From contig NZ_SMZK01000004.1 of NCBI RefSeq assembly GCF_005938085.1, positions 62,001 to 126,000 on the forward strand: a stretch of DNA of 64,000 nt, in the 5' to 3' direction. Both the position numbers and the translations under genes were made by a program. How positions within the stretch are numbered: position 1 is the first letter of the stretch; every line of letters starts with the position of its first letter. Under the pieces are notes generated by a model. The model was given only the letters and a program-made list of their open reading frames with translations. It was not told where the DNA came from and made no database searches. Of this stretch, positions 44,610-53,551 are shown piece by piece. The DNA is from Haloterrigena sp. H1 (GTDB lineage: Archaea; Halobacteriota; Halobacteria; Halobacteriales; Natrialbaceae).

Positions 44610-45676
44610 CGGTCTCCGATCCTCCTTGCGTGATTGTCGAGCTGTTGAGCGGGATCTAGTAGTCCCTGAATTGCCTGTTCGATCCGTTCTGTTGCTGTCA
44701 TTGGACTTTCTTCTAATTCCTCTTTTAGAAACTTTGCAGCCTTTCTCGGAGACACGTCTCGGTCCGCGTAAAGATGATCAGTCAACATCTCAAATACAGC
44801 CGGTTGCCACTCTGGGGTCCACTCCGCCGCATCGGGGTCGTACTCGTGAGCGGCAACTTCCGTCATTCGTGCCCAGACAGACGACATCACTTGATCCCAG
44901 ATGAGTTCGGCAGTGAGATCGTCGTACCTACCTTCGCCATTCCAGACTATATCTACGACTTGATCGTGGTCTTCATTGAAGTAGAGGACGGGGTTGTTCG
45001 GATCTCGTTTCAGATCGAGGTAGTACATACGATCGGCAGGTGGGAAGACCGTATCCTCGTCCTCGTTCTCCTCTTCGAACGAGGTGCGTTCCACTTGTAG
45101 CACGTCGTCGCTACCGGCCTCTTCGTCTTCGACGGTAATCCGACACCGGCGGCCATCGGACAAGAGAGCGCCGGGTTCTGTGGCGTAGTCGTGGGTTCTA
45201 CCTAATCCGAGTGATCGTTCTTCTTCTTCGGTGAGTCGATCGGACCGCAAGAGGTAGGGATTGAGATCGACACGACGGGCGATGGTCTCCGAAGAGATGG
45301 TCAACGTGTCGCTGACCGTTCCGGCGCTGATTCCGTCGCCCAGCACCGTCCCTGCTCTAGTGTAGGTGTCTACGCAGTGCCCTGCTACGACGACTTTCGC
45401 AGGATGACTAGCGGACGCACCCTCTGCAGTACTTTCGTCTGCTTCTGGAAGCACTTCCTCAAGGAGATCGGCAGGAACCTCTACGGAAAGGCTAAACTCG
45501 ATCGTAGACCACCCGCTGTATTCGGTGAGGTCTAAATTCGAATCGTCGTCTGCCTTGACTGTCTCGTCGCCATCGACGGAGAAGTCCTTGATACGGAGCT
45601 CGAGTTCCCCCAGATTACATCGATGCGGGAACGTATCGTACTTCAGCGATCGGTTGAGCCTGAGTGTGCGGCTCAT
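44606..45676 (-). CDS. cassette 1, gene B (unknown)
   Basis: 356 aa. The N-terminal half is beta-rich (STIEFSLSVEVPADLLEEVL). The C-terminal half has the block conserved in all three B proteins: MYYLDLKRDPNNPVLYFNED, followed by a helical region with WDQVMSSVWARM. No enzyme motif is seen. Because it sits between the GHKL ATPase and gene C with 2-4 nt spacing, it is probably a subunit of the same complex. It starts MSRTLRLNRSLKYD, and the other B proteins start with a similar R..SLPfsY motif. Confidence 0.7.
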   Translation of the reverse strand: MSRTLRLNRSLKYDTFPHRCNLGELELRIKDFSVDGDETVKADDDSNLDLTEYSGWSTIEFSLSVEVPADLLEEVLPEADESTAEGASASHPAKVVVAGHCVDTYTRAGTVLGDGISAGTVSDTLTISSETIARRVDLNPYLLRSDRLTEEEERSLGLGRTHDYATEPGALLSDGRRCRITVEDEEAGSDDVLQVERTSFEEENEDEDTVFPPADRMYYLDLKRDPNNPVLYFNEDHDQVVDIVWNGEGRYDDLTAELIWDQVMSSVWARMTEVAAHEYDPDAAEWTPEWQPAVFEMLTDHLYADRDVSPRKAAKFLKEELEESPMTATERIEQAIQGLLDPAQQLDNHARRIGDR

Positions 45677-45678
45677 AG

Positions 45679-47688
45679 TTACTCACCCACCTCGACAGAC
45701 CCATCGACGAGTTTGAGCCGGGTCTTCGTCAACTCTCCTAATCGCGCTTCGACTCCGTCGAGTTGGGCTTCGATTTCAACCGTCGCGGATCTGACGTCAC
45801 CGACGGCCTGTATGTGACTCTTCTCGCCGTCCTCACTCGTCTCAGCTACCTTGATCTGCCCACTCCCATCTGCCACCTCTGCGTCGACGTCTTCTACGAT
45901 CACTGTATCTGCCTCCTTGTCGTCTTCAAACAGAGCGACTAGTTCGAACGTAGCTTTCCACTGCTCTATCGAACCATCGCTTATCGCCTTGCGGTCGGAG
46001 TTTGGACCGACAGAACCGGTGAATAGCCACTCGTTATCCGTGGGTGTGTCAGATATTTTCCACTCGAACAGTCGTGGGACACTGGGGGTTCTGGGTTCTT
46101 TAGGACCGTTGTCGGTCCGCAAGTCCGAACGGGTCCGGGGTAGAATATCTCGTTCGGGGCGGGTCATGGATCCGGACCGATCCGACTGACTGTACAGGAG
46201 CGTTGAGAGAGCATTTCGAAGCGTCTTCGTGGTGAGTGCCTCTGCTGACCCTACACAGCCACTCTCGTATTTGGCTTTGAGTTCGTCGTTCTTTTTCCCG
46301 TACCAACGGTCGTGCATGGGTGGTTCGGCCATCGCGAGGAAATCGTCGATAGCCTCGTCGGATGACGAATGAGGCTCTCCTGGGGGTGTGCGTGCTTTCC
46401 CTGCGGCTAACAGTGCGTGATACTTCCCAGAGTGCCCGATATGGTGGCCCGGCTTGTACTTCACCACCATTCCTGGGCCCCTGAACATGGCAATCTCCCC
46501 AATTCGTTCAGAAGGGGCCCCATCTGTATCACTCGGGTTGGCTTTTCGTGCTGCTACCGTGACGTGTCCATCAGTTGGAGTGGGATACTCTTCGTCCTCT
46601 TCGCACTCATCCTCCTTTTTACTCTCAATTTTGTACTCTTGATCGGTCTTCGCAACAGTCCCCGGCCCATTGAAAGAGTCGGGTGCATCCTGAATCCGAT
46701 CGAAGCACTCGACGAACGGCGAAACGAGGTCGTTGTCTCGTATCGTCTCTTTGGTCAGTCTCGTACCTTCACCGCACATATCGATCTCCACTTGGAGGTT
46801 ACCCCCGCGGATAGCCGGCCAAAAGTACTCTGCCGTCGCCTGCGTGAATTCGTCACACAATTCGGTCGGCGATGGTTGATCGTCCATCGCTGGATCGGAC
46901 GGGTCACGGAAGCCTGGGATCATGATCGTTGTTCCGTTCGCGTCGGGACGTGCCATCCCCAGATCCTCCGCGAGCTCTTCGGCACAACCGTTCCAAATCG
47001 ACTCGGGCCGCTTTAGTTCGTCACGTTGGAATCCCGATTCGGAGCCAAACCAGCCGTCGTTCGCGTAACACTCTCCCTCTGACAGCTCGTGAGTCGGGAT
47101 GAAACACCGACCGACGAGTCGAGGCGAGGTCTGACCTGGCCGTTCCTCTGCCAGCGTCGAATTGAACAGCACCGTCTGGAACCCAGACGCGACCCAGAGC
47201 AACGTACTCCCGAGACCGTGTCGACCGCCGGTACTTCCGCCCTTGTTACTCGCACCGGGGTCACGGATCAATGCCGCATAATCCGAGTCCTGATCCTCTT
47301 CGTTCCCTTGAATCCCTTTAGCGTTCTTCTCCTCAATCGTGAGTGTCCGAAAGGTTCCGCCGTTATCCAAATACTCCACGTAGTCGGTGAGGCCGTGTCC
47401 ATCCTGATCATCCCCACCTGCTTTGACGTGGTCGTATAGATCGTTCCACTGTATGGCCTCGTCGAAAGCCGTTCTATCGTCGAACTCACGTAGGCGAAAC
47501 GTTACCTCTACCGGTTCACTCGGGTCGTCACGTGCATCTACCGAGTTTTGGAGGATCTCACGAACGAACGTCTCCAAATCACGACTGAACGTCTTCTTTT
47601 GAATCAGCCCTTGCTTCCGCGTGCGTCCACACGGAACGTCTTCGAACCACCACACGGGACTAGAATCCGTATCGCTACCTGTAGACAC
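45679..47688 (-). CDS. cassette 1, gene A: GHKL-type ATPase
   Basis: About 669 aa. ATP-binding motifs: the N-box in TFVREILQNSVDAR (Glu and Asn conserved), a motif-II-like segment in TLTIEEKNAKGIQG and the Gly-rich lid in TGGRHGLGSTLLWV. This is the HSP90/MutL/MORC-type fold, which dimerises on ATP binding and clamps DNA or a client. The motif-II Asp of the two other copies is Glu here, so ATP use may differ. The GTG at 47688 was chosen because a TATA box (TCTATATT) lies about 28 nt upstream; the open frame begins with TTG at 47712. The long C-terminal part has no known domain. Confidence 0.8.
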   Translation of the reverse strand: MSTGSDTDSSPVWWFEDVPCGRTRKQGLIQKKTFSRDLETFVREILQNSVDARDDPSEPVEVTFRLREFDDRTAFDEAIQWNDLYDHVKAGGDDQDGHGLTDYVEYLDNGGTFRTLTIEEKNAKGIQGNEEDQDSDYAALIRDPGASNKGGSTGGRHGLGSTLLWVASGFQTVLFNSTLAEERPGQTSPRLVGRCFIPTHELSEGECYANDGWFGSESGFQRDELKRPESIWNGCAEELAEDLGMARPDANGTTIMIPGFRDPSDPAMDDQPSPTELCDEFTQATAEYFWPAIRGGNLQVEIDMCGEGTRLTKETIRDNDLVSPFVECFDRIQDAPDSFNGPGTVAKTDQEYKIESKKEDECEEDEEYPTPTDGHVTVAARKANPSDTDGAPSERIGEIAMFRGPGMVVKYKPGHHIGHSGKYHALLAAGKARTPPGEPHSSSDEAIDDFLAMAEPPMHDRWYGKKNDELKAKYESGCVGSAEALTTKTLRNALSTLLYSQSDRSGSMTRPERDILPRTRSDLRTDNGPKEPRTPSVPRLFEWKISDTPTDNEWLFTGSVGPNSDRKAISDGSIEQWKATFELVALFEDDKEADTVIVEDVDAEVADGSGQIKVAETSEDGEKSHIQAVGDVRSATVEIEAQLDGVEARLGELTKTRLKLVDGSVEVGE

Positions 47689-47838
47689 TACAGGATATGA
47701 CCATTGATACAATATAGAATTTCGGGTTAGTTGGTAGTATGAATATCCATTCAGAAATGTGGCATCTTCATACGAGTCGGCGATTCTTATCGAGAAACCA
47801 CCACCAACTGTGCAGCAATGTTGTAGTAACCTTCGTTT

Positions 47839-48534
47839 TCAGAAATCGTCTAACGTGCGTTGGTTATCCTCAACGAGTCCGAGCTCTCTGTACTCGGGCC
47901 AGTAGTCAGCCTTCCACTCGGCATGGGACCGACGATTCCACAGCTCTGCCGGCCTCTCGAAGAGTGACAATACACGATCGATTTGCTGTTCTGTCTCGTC
48001 GTAGTCGAAGTTGACTTCGTGTGTGAACCAGTCGACTGCCTCGCCATCCTCGCGGCGCTTTACGTGTACCACGGGATCCTCAACGGAGACGTCGGGGACG
48101 TGAGAGAGCATCCAGCTATAGATCCGCAACTGGAGGGCGGCTGGAGGGAGTTGGTGCGTTTCCCAAAACTCTCTGTCGTCCCAATTCGTCGTTTTCAGGT
48201 CTTCGACTCGGACAGAATCGCCCTTAAGGACGACCTCGTCGGGTGCCCCCTGTATCTGATAGTCGCCATGGTTGATCGCCGTGACCCGCTCGACACGCAT
48301 TTTCTCGAGAATCTGTCGTCCCGTATCTTCGGCCTTCGGCGTCACCAGCAACCCGAACGAGCTGCCGTGTAATTCCTCACCTGCTTCTAACGCTGGCGAC
48401 TCCTTCGCTTTCGACTCGACTCGCGGATCGTTGATCTCTTTCAGGTGTTCGATATAGGCGTCGACGGGGTCCCATTCGAACTCGGCGAGCGTCGATACTT
48501 TGATCGGTTCGACGTCGGCCACCTCGCTGCCCAT
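47839..48534 (-). CDS. PD-(D/E)XK nuclease of the RecB/Cas4 type
   Basis: 231 aa. The catalytic core is visible as Asp in YQIQGAPDEVVLKGD and the E-D-x-K-like block in SVRVEDLKTTNW, followed by a Gln/Tyr motif region (ALQLRIYSWMLSHVPD) as in RecB-family nucleases, where QL..Y follows. A His further upstream (AINHGDYQI) is also typical. Cys residues for an Fe-S cluster as in Cas4 are absent. It lies upstream of cassette 1 on the same strand with about 150 bp between, so it may be its effector nuclease. Confidence 0.72.
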   Translation of the reverse strand: MGSEVADVEPIKVSTLAEFEWDPVDAYIEHLKEINDPRVESKAKESPALEAGEELHGSSFGLLVTPKAEDTGRQILEKMRVERVTAINHGDYQIQGAPDEVVLKGDSVRVEDLKTTNWDDREFWETHQLPPAALQLRIYSWMLSHVPDVSVEDPVVHVKRREDGEAVDWFTHEVNFDYDETEQQIDRVLSLFERPAELWNRRSHAEWKADYWPEYRELGLVEDNQRTLDDF

Positions 48535-48745
48535 ACCGATTCTGTTCGAGCTAAGACGAGAAAAAGGCTGTTCGGTGAGACATTATGCCTATGACACAGG
48601 TCCGTTTTCTCCGCGGGATCGATTCTGACAGTGGTGTGTCGTTGGTAGGAGGATGCCTTGTTTTGCCGCCGAATGACGACAGCCTCAGACGCTCTCACGG
48701 TTATCTTCCGTCAGATTAACTGGGAAATGGACGCCGTCTGGCGAT

Positions 48746-49561
48746 ATGGCATCGCTCAGACGGCTAGCGCGAATGTGTCGAGACCTTGCCAAACAGCACG
48801 TTGACAATCCGGACGTACCCGCCGCGCCGGACGGCGCGGACGGGTACGCCAAGTGGACACAGATCGCGTTAATTCTGTTCCGCGTCGAACTGGAGAAGAG
48901 CCTCCGTGAAACTGAAGACTACCTCAACGAGATGCCAGGTGTTCTTGCTGTATTCGATCTCGACGAGGCACCGCACTACAGTTCGTTCTGCCGGTGGGAA
49001 GACGAGTATCGGATGCGTGAACTCCGCCGCCTGCTCCGCCGAAGCGCGGAGCAGGCGGGCTGGAGTGGTGAAGCTGCGATTGATGCAAGTGGCTTCCAGC
49101 GCGATCAAACCAGCTACCACTACCGCGACCGAGCGAACTACTCATTCCAGTCGATGAAGACAACGATCTTGATCGACGTGAACTCACTGGCGATCAAGGA
49201 CGTTCATTTTACGACGCAGAAGGCCTGGGACGGCCACATCGGGATGCAGGTCTTCCGCCGGAATGCGGAAGACCTGCGTGTGTTGTCTGCTGACGCGAAC
49301 TACTCGTGGAGCGACCTCCGTGAGGAGTGTCGCTCCGAGTCAACGCGACCGTTGATCAAGCACAGGGAGCAGACACCGTTGCAGAAGGCCCACAACGCCC
49401 GAATGAACGATGACTACAACCAGCGCTGGATGAGTGAGACAGGCTTCTCGCAGTTGAAGGAAGACGACGGCGAGAAGCTGCGCTCCCGGAGCTGGCACGG
49501 CCAGTTCCGGGAGCTGACTCGCAAGTGCATCGTGCATAACCTGACGCAGGCGGCGAGTTAG
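48746..49561 (+). CDS. IS5-type DDE transposase, identical to copy 1
   Basis: 271 aa, identical in sequence to the protein encoded at 34749-35564. The catalytic Asp, Asp and Glu are all present (DASGFQRD, SADANYSW, SETGFSQL). Six perfect or near-perfect palindromes lie in the gene (48815-48847, 49027-49058, 49247-49276, 49329-49349, 49482-49513 and, around the stop, 49546-49574). Confidence 0.92.
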   Translation: MASLRRLARMCRDLAKQHVDNPDVPAAPDGADGYAKWTQIALILFRVELEKSLRETEDYLNEMPGVLAVFDLDEAPHYSSFCRWEDEYRMRELRRLLRRSAEQAGWSGEAAIDASGFQRDQTSYHYRDRANYSFQSMKTTILIDVNSLAIKDVHFTTQKAWDGHIGMQVFRRNAEDLRVLSADANYSWSDLREECRSESTRPLIKHREQTPLQKAHNARMNDDYNQRWMSETGFSQLKEDDGEKLRSRSWHGQFRELTRKCIVHNLTQAAS

Positions 49562-49603
49562 GCTCGCCGCCTGCTCCCCTTCTCCGGACGTATCCGGGAG
49601 AAG
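49546..49603. terminator. double hairpin at the end of the IS5-type transposase gene
   Basis: GCAGGCGGCGAG/CTCGCCGCCTGC forms a 12-bp stem whose loop holds the TAG stop. A second hairpin, CTTCTCC/GGGAGAAG (49579-49603), follows at once. Both are kept in the other copies of the IS. They may end transcription or protect the mRNA. Confidence 0.5.
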
Positions 49604-49874
49604 CATCGCCGTCGTCACCGGAACAACGGAGCAAGGTACCATAGTTTTGACTCATCAGCAATCGCTGTGAGTGACAGCTACTGCATCTTCTGAGGTCGAA
49701 AAGTCGTCTCTAACGCCGTGAAATTGTAGATCAGCAACCCCACCCGACGCTGTCTTGCGTTCAACAAGGCATAGGAGGAAGGAGATGAACCACCCATCGA
49801 CCCAGCCAACAGGTTGCAACGGTCGTCGAAGAACCCGAGACGACGGAATATAATCGCCGTGTGATTAGACGTGT

Positions 49875-50531
49875 TCAGAACGACCGTCGCGTGCCGAGAT
49901 ACTGTGGATTGAACTCGTCTCCGATATCGCGGTAATAGATAGCCAAGTTCGCCTCGAGGTCGGTCACGAGGTAGTGATCAATCACCTCCCGGAGCGTTTC
50001 AGCCCGTTCTTCGTCACCGCTGGTGACGGCCTCGAGATACGCAGGACCGAGTTCTTCGCCGAAACGTTCGTTGGTCACTGAATGGCCGTTCCACTTTGTC
50101 ACAGGTTCGTCGAAAACATAGGCAGCCAGACACTCCTCGAGTGAAGGCCACTTCTCGCCAGTTCGATCACAGACGGCTTTCCGGTCGGCGAGCAGATTGA
50201 TGTGCGGGTCGAGTGCAGCCTGGGAGACGGCGTTCTCGGCACCCAGTCGGTACAGTCGGTCGGTGAGGAACTCGAGATCGAAATCGCGTCCGTTGTAAGA
50301 AACCAGGGCATCGGCCCCACAATCGCTGACGTAATCGAGTGCGCGGGTGATCACATCTGCTTCGTCGTCGCCAGTTCGATGGAACGGTTCGTACGACAGG
50401 TCGCCACCGTCTCTATCGTGGACGGCGACACCGACCGAGACTGTCTCGCCTTCGGCTGCTTTCCAGTGGGTGGTCTCGATGTCTAGCGTGGTAATCTGGT
50501 CGTATCCGAAGCCGTCGCGATCGTATTGCAT
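49875..50531 (-). CDS. RNase H-like 3'-5' exonuclease (YprB/DEDD type)
   Basis: 218 aa. Motifs: Exo I in QITTLDIETTHWK (Asp, Glu), Exo II in DALVSYNGRDFDLEFL (Asp) and Exo III in IDHYLVTDLEANLAIYY (Asp). This is the layout of the RNase_H_2/YprB family, which degrades single-stranded nucleic acid ends. It has a good start at MQYDRDGFGYDQ. In the defence-like island it could help in end processing, but such genes also occur elsewhere. It is separate from cassette 2 by the mcrC remnant. Confidence 0.78.
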   Translation of the reverse strand: MQYDRDGFGYDQITTLDIETTHWKAAEGETVSVGVAVHDRDGGDLSYEPFHRTGDDEADVITRALDYVSDCGADALVSYNGRDFDLEFLTDRLYRLGAENAVSQAALDPHINLLADRKAVCDRTGEKWPSLEECLAAYVFDEPVTKWNGHSVTNERFGEELGPAYLEAVTSGDEERAETLREVIDHYLVTDLEANLAIYYRDIGDEFNPQYLGTRRSF

Positions 50532-50696
50532 CCACTACTTATTGGATAAAGAACATATTTAAACTACTGCCACTGGAGTGGAATTAAAAGACACAGTCTC
50601 GACTACCAGAATAGCCCCAACGGCCAACTGATCGGTCTCGAGGCGTTCAGTCGAATCGGGGTCAGGTCACCAATCCTCGATCGAGCCCTCCCCTCG

Positions 50697-51662
50697 TTAC
50701 GGTAGAGCTTCGGACTTCACGAGCGACTGGGGGAGGTTGTCTCGAATCGTCGCTTCGACAGTCTGTACGAACTGATCGTAGCTCGCCTCCTCTCCCGGTT
50801 CGATTTCGATCGACCATAGCTCTCCTCTACCTGCGTCCGTTCCGCTCCCCGTCGCGTACGTGTAAGTATCCGTCATCTCCCCAGCTACGTCTGGGTAAAC
50901 TAACACCCCTGGGGTGCCGTATTTGGCTTGGTAGGCAGCAATCTGGTAGAAGTTGTCCCGACTCGGCTCCGTGCCCGTCTTCCACTTCGTGTCACCAACC
51001 AAGACGACGTCCTCCTCTCGATTTTGTATCCAGAAGTCCGGATACATGGAGAGGTGTCCGATTCCCGATTCTGACTGAGAGAGATGGCCGATCGAATCGT
51101 TCCGAACGTCGTAGTACTCCGTATCGACGACTGCCTTCACCGCCCGATACACGACTCTCTCGAACGTGCTCTCCATGTCGATCAGCAATGACTGGATGCG
51201 TCGATTGCGTCCACCGAGATCAGCCACGAACGCCTGCTCGAAGATCAATTTCGCGAGCCGAAGAGCGTTATCGTAGTACTCGTTCAGGCGGGTCAGTGAG
51301 ACACTCTCGATATCGCGGAGTGACATCCGCTCGTACGAGACGTACTGTTGTAGTCGTCCGTAGTACCGATTCACGTCACTCCGGACCGAACTGCTGGTGA
51401 CGAGTGGACGCAGTCTGTGGAGCCCGTCTAGCAGAATTTTGTTAAGACGCGTTTCGGTGGAGAGTTCGTCGTACCTACACTCGAATCTCTTCGGGGTTAC
51501 GCCTTGCCGTTGGAGTTGTTGCTGGAGATCAAGCTGCCCTCGGAGGTGCGTCTCCGACGATTCTTCTACGAGATATTCCCAGTTCAGGCCTCGTTTCAGA
51601 ATCATATCGACCTGTTGTAATCGTTCTCCGTCGTACTGTAATTCACCGGGACAACGACACAA
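50697..51662 (-). CDS. mcrC: McrC-like nuclease subunit, 5'-truncated, without McrB
   Basis: 321 codons. Family features: LRGQLDLQQQLQRQ, FECRYDELSTETRLNKILLD (the classical YDELSxDTxLNRIL block) and the PD-(D/E)XK centre MYPDFWIQNREEDVVLVGDT followed by KWK. McrC supplies the cleavage activity of McrBC, which cuts DNA with modified cytosine. The N-terminal domain, about 90 residues in other McrC proteins, is missing: the frame opens at a poor TTG, and the sequence upstream is a copy of the SWIM-gene promoter region. No McrB GTPase is present in the window. It lies 158 bp downstream of cassette 2 on the same strand. Confidence 0.75.
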   Translation of the reverse strand: MCRCPGELQYDGERLQQVDMILKRGLNWEYLVEESSETHLRGQLDLQQQLQRQGVTPKRFECRYDELSTETRLNKILLDGLHRLRPLVTSSSVRSDVNRYYGRLQQYVSYERMSLRDIESVSLTRLNEYYDNALRLAKLIFEQAFVADLGGRNRRIQSLLIDMESTFERVVYRAVKAVVDTEYYDVRNDSIGHLSQSESGIGHLSMYPDFWIQNREEDVVLVGDTKWKTGTEPSRDNFYQIAAYQAKYGTPGVLVYPDVAGEMTDTYTYATGSGTDAGRGELWSIEIEPGEEASYDQFVQTVEATIRDNLPQSLVKSEALP

Positions 51663-51694
51663 CCGTATTCTACTTGCCTTTCACATTCTGTACT

Positions 51695-51729
51695 CATTCG
51701 TGGTCTTGAGGCACACGAGTGTGCGCCTC
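51695..51729. repeat. second copy of the SWIM-gene promoter palindrome
   Basis: ATGAGTACA (minus strand, from 51697) and GAGGCACACGAGTGTGCGCC + TC at 51708-51729 repeat the start and operator region at 41618-41651. The frame begun by this ATG is not that of mcrC. The segment marks a recombination joint that cut the 5' end of mcrC, or donated a promoter to it. Confidence 0.6.
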
Positions 51730-51819
51730 GGCCCACTTTGGCGCAGAAAAACTGAGTCCTTGTTCGAACAACACCGTCAGTAGATTGAGCGGAAGAAGAT
51801 CTCGGTTGTTGTCTGGTTC

Positions 51820-52515
51820 TTACTCGTGTGCTTCGGTTATCAGTCGCTGAATCAACTCTCGAGCCTCCCGTTCTGAGAGACCTTCAAGCTGGACATTGGT
51901 CAACGCATGGTTGAATCGGCGTGTCACCTCCTCAATAACCTGGGACCGTTCATCGGCAAGCTCATCACACATTGCGATAACCGCGGGACGATATCGCGCG
52001 AACCATCGGTCAAACACTTTATTGACCATCGTCTGATTTGCGAACACCGCGTCCGTAATCTCGTATTCGTCATCGCGAGCAGTTAACTCCGCGATCCACC
52101 ACAAGCGGTGAAGAGCGTTCGAATAGAGGTCAGATCCGGCACCGAGGAACTTCTCCCGCATCGCCTCTTCTGATCGATATTCCCACCGATGACGAACGAG
52201 ATCGGGGTAGCGGACGATAGCCAGCCAATGCCACAAGCCCGGGTCGCCCGCTGTTCGGCGCGTGATGTGGAGATTGCGATGAATTTCTTCGGCGAGCGCC
52301 CCGTCAATCGCCGTATCGTACTCGGAGTACTCTTCAAGTACTGAATCGACGACCTCGTCAACGCGGCCGAGATTCGCTTTCGGCTCGCCTGGCATCGGCT
52401 CGATATACTCCGCTACGTCGTCAGCATTGAGCGTTGTCTCCCCTTTGAGGAAGGACTGACCAACCAAGCGCCGCCCCTCTTCGGTCAACCGATGAAGTGT
52501 TTCTGACTCACTCAT
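51820..52515 (-). CDS. cassette 2, gene C (possibly DUF6339)
   Basis: 231 aa, helical. It shares with the other C proteins HRNLHITRRTAGDPGLWHWL, then VRYPDLVRHRWEYRSEEAMR, SNALHRLWWIAELTARDD and FDRWFARYRPAVIAM. It is closer to the cassette 3 protein than to that of cassette 1. The ATG follows the stop of gene B by one base. The conserved Arg, His and Trp positions suggest a binding surface, but no catalytic triad is evident. Confidence 0.7.
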   Translation of the reverse strand: MSESETLHRLTEEGRRLVGQSFLKGETTLNADDVAEYIEPMPGEPKANLGRVDEVVDSVLEEYSEYDTAIDGALAEEIHRNLHITRRTAGDPGLWHWLAIVRYPDLVRHRWEYRSEEAMREKFLGAGSDLYSNALHRLWWIAELTARDDEYEITDAVFANQTMVNKVFDRWFARYRPAVIAMCDELADERSQVIEEVTRRFNHALTNVQLEGLSEREARELIQRLITEAHE

Positions 52516-52516
52516 T

Positions 52517-53551
52517 CTAAATCTGGAGGCCTTCCTCCATGAGGTTAATCAACTGGTCGCGCGGATTGATGAACTCCTGAAGTTCACCGTCAAGCCGCTG
52601 CATCATGTACGGTAATGTCTCCGAACTCTCGAGATCTTCTCGCAGTCTGTGTGTCGCTTCTTCTAAATCATCGATATCGTACATGTTACGTGCGAATGTC
52701 TTCAATACCGTCTGTTGCCACTCGTACTCAACGTCTCCATCGCTATCGATGGCAGCTCCGGCTCGAATTAGGAGTTGCATCCAGACACCGTAACTGACCT
52801 GGTCAAGGATGACGTCTCGCATTCGCGCTTCTGCTCCGACCGATCCGCGGCTCTGCAGGACTTCTGTGATTCGGGGGTGATCGGCGTTGATCCAGAGCTT
52901 CGGACGCTTCTCGTTCCTGAAGTCAAGGTAATAGAGTTTGTCGCCATCCGGTAAGTGTGTCGTCTGCGAGAAATTTACGCGTTCCCCGTCGATCGCTGGT
53001 GGTTCTTCGTCTTCCGGCCGGTCGACAACAATGCTGTAGATCGTACCGCTTGCGACACGGAAGTTCTTCCGTGCCGCGTACTTGCCGTCGCCATCTCGTC
53101 TGGTGGTGCGAACGAGATACGGGCGGAGCTCTACCGTCCCGCGGACCTTCTCTTTCCGAATTGGTATCTCAACGTCGTACGTTCCTGGCGTGGTTGGCGC
53201 GTCGGAGACGACAACGCGATCACGGTAGATAGTTTCGTGACACCGGATTGTGACGTAGAGTTTCGCCGGTGGGCAATCTCGTTCCTCATCAGGAAACACC
53301 GCATCAACAGTCTCTTCTGAGATGTAGAGTTGGCCCTCGAGTGCCACCGTCTGCCAGTCAGCTACCGCATCGTCTGCCGGCGGCGGAAGTTCGCCAGCAA
53401 GATCGATCTCGGTCTGCCCTGGTTTCAGGTCTAGCGGAGCTGGATCTTGGTCGTCGATCGAGTACGTCTCCAACGAGAACTGTACGCCTTTCTCACGATA
53501 GCTGAATGGAAGCGAGGTACTGCGGTAGCGTTGTGAACGGGTCATGGTCAT
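52517..53551 (-). CDS. cassette 2, gene B (unknown)
   Basis: 344 aa. It starts MTMTRSQRYRSTSLPFSYRE. The first 200 residues are beta-rich with a repeated V-E-L/R-P-Y-L-V-R motif (TVELRPYLVRTTRRDGDG). The conserved block LYYLDFRNEKRPKLWINADH is followed by the helical part MRDVILDQVSYGVWMQLLIR. In all three B proteins this block is followed about 40 residues later by an Arg/Asp-rich D-V..D-x-V segment and a W. Its start overlaps the stop of gene A. No function can be given from sequence alone. Confidence 0.7.
   Translation of the reverse strand: MTMTRSQRYRSTSLPFSYREKGVQFSLETYSIDDQDPAPLDLKPGQTEIDLAGELPPPADDAVADWQTVALEGQLYISEETVDAVFPDEERDCPPAKLYVTIRCHETIYRDRVVVSDAPTTPGTYDVEIPIRKEKVRGTVELRPYLVRTTRRDGDGKYAARKNFRVASGTIYSIVVDRPEDEEPPAIDGERVNFSQTTHLPDGDKLYYLDFRNEKRPKLWINADHPRITEVLQSRGSVGAEARMRDVILDQVSYGVWMQLLIRAGAAIDSDGDVEYEWQQTVLKTFARNMYDIDDLEEATHRLREDLESSETLPYMMQRLDGELQEFINPRDQLINLMEEGLQI

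Larger units (their letters stand above)
48654..49771 (+). mobile_element. IS5-type element, complete copy with target duplication
   Basis: 1118 bp, flanked by TAGGAGGA on both sides (48646-48653 and 49772-49779). The ends share TGCCTTGTT. Its transposase is identical to that of copy 1 at 34539-35656, so at least one of these copies moved recently. It sits between the PD-(D/E)XK gene and the exonuclease gene of the defence-like island. Confidence 0.92.
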
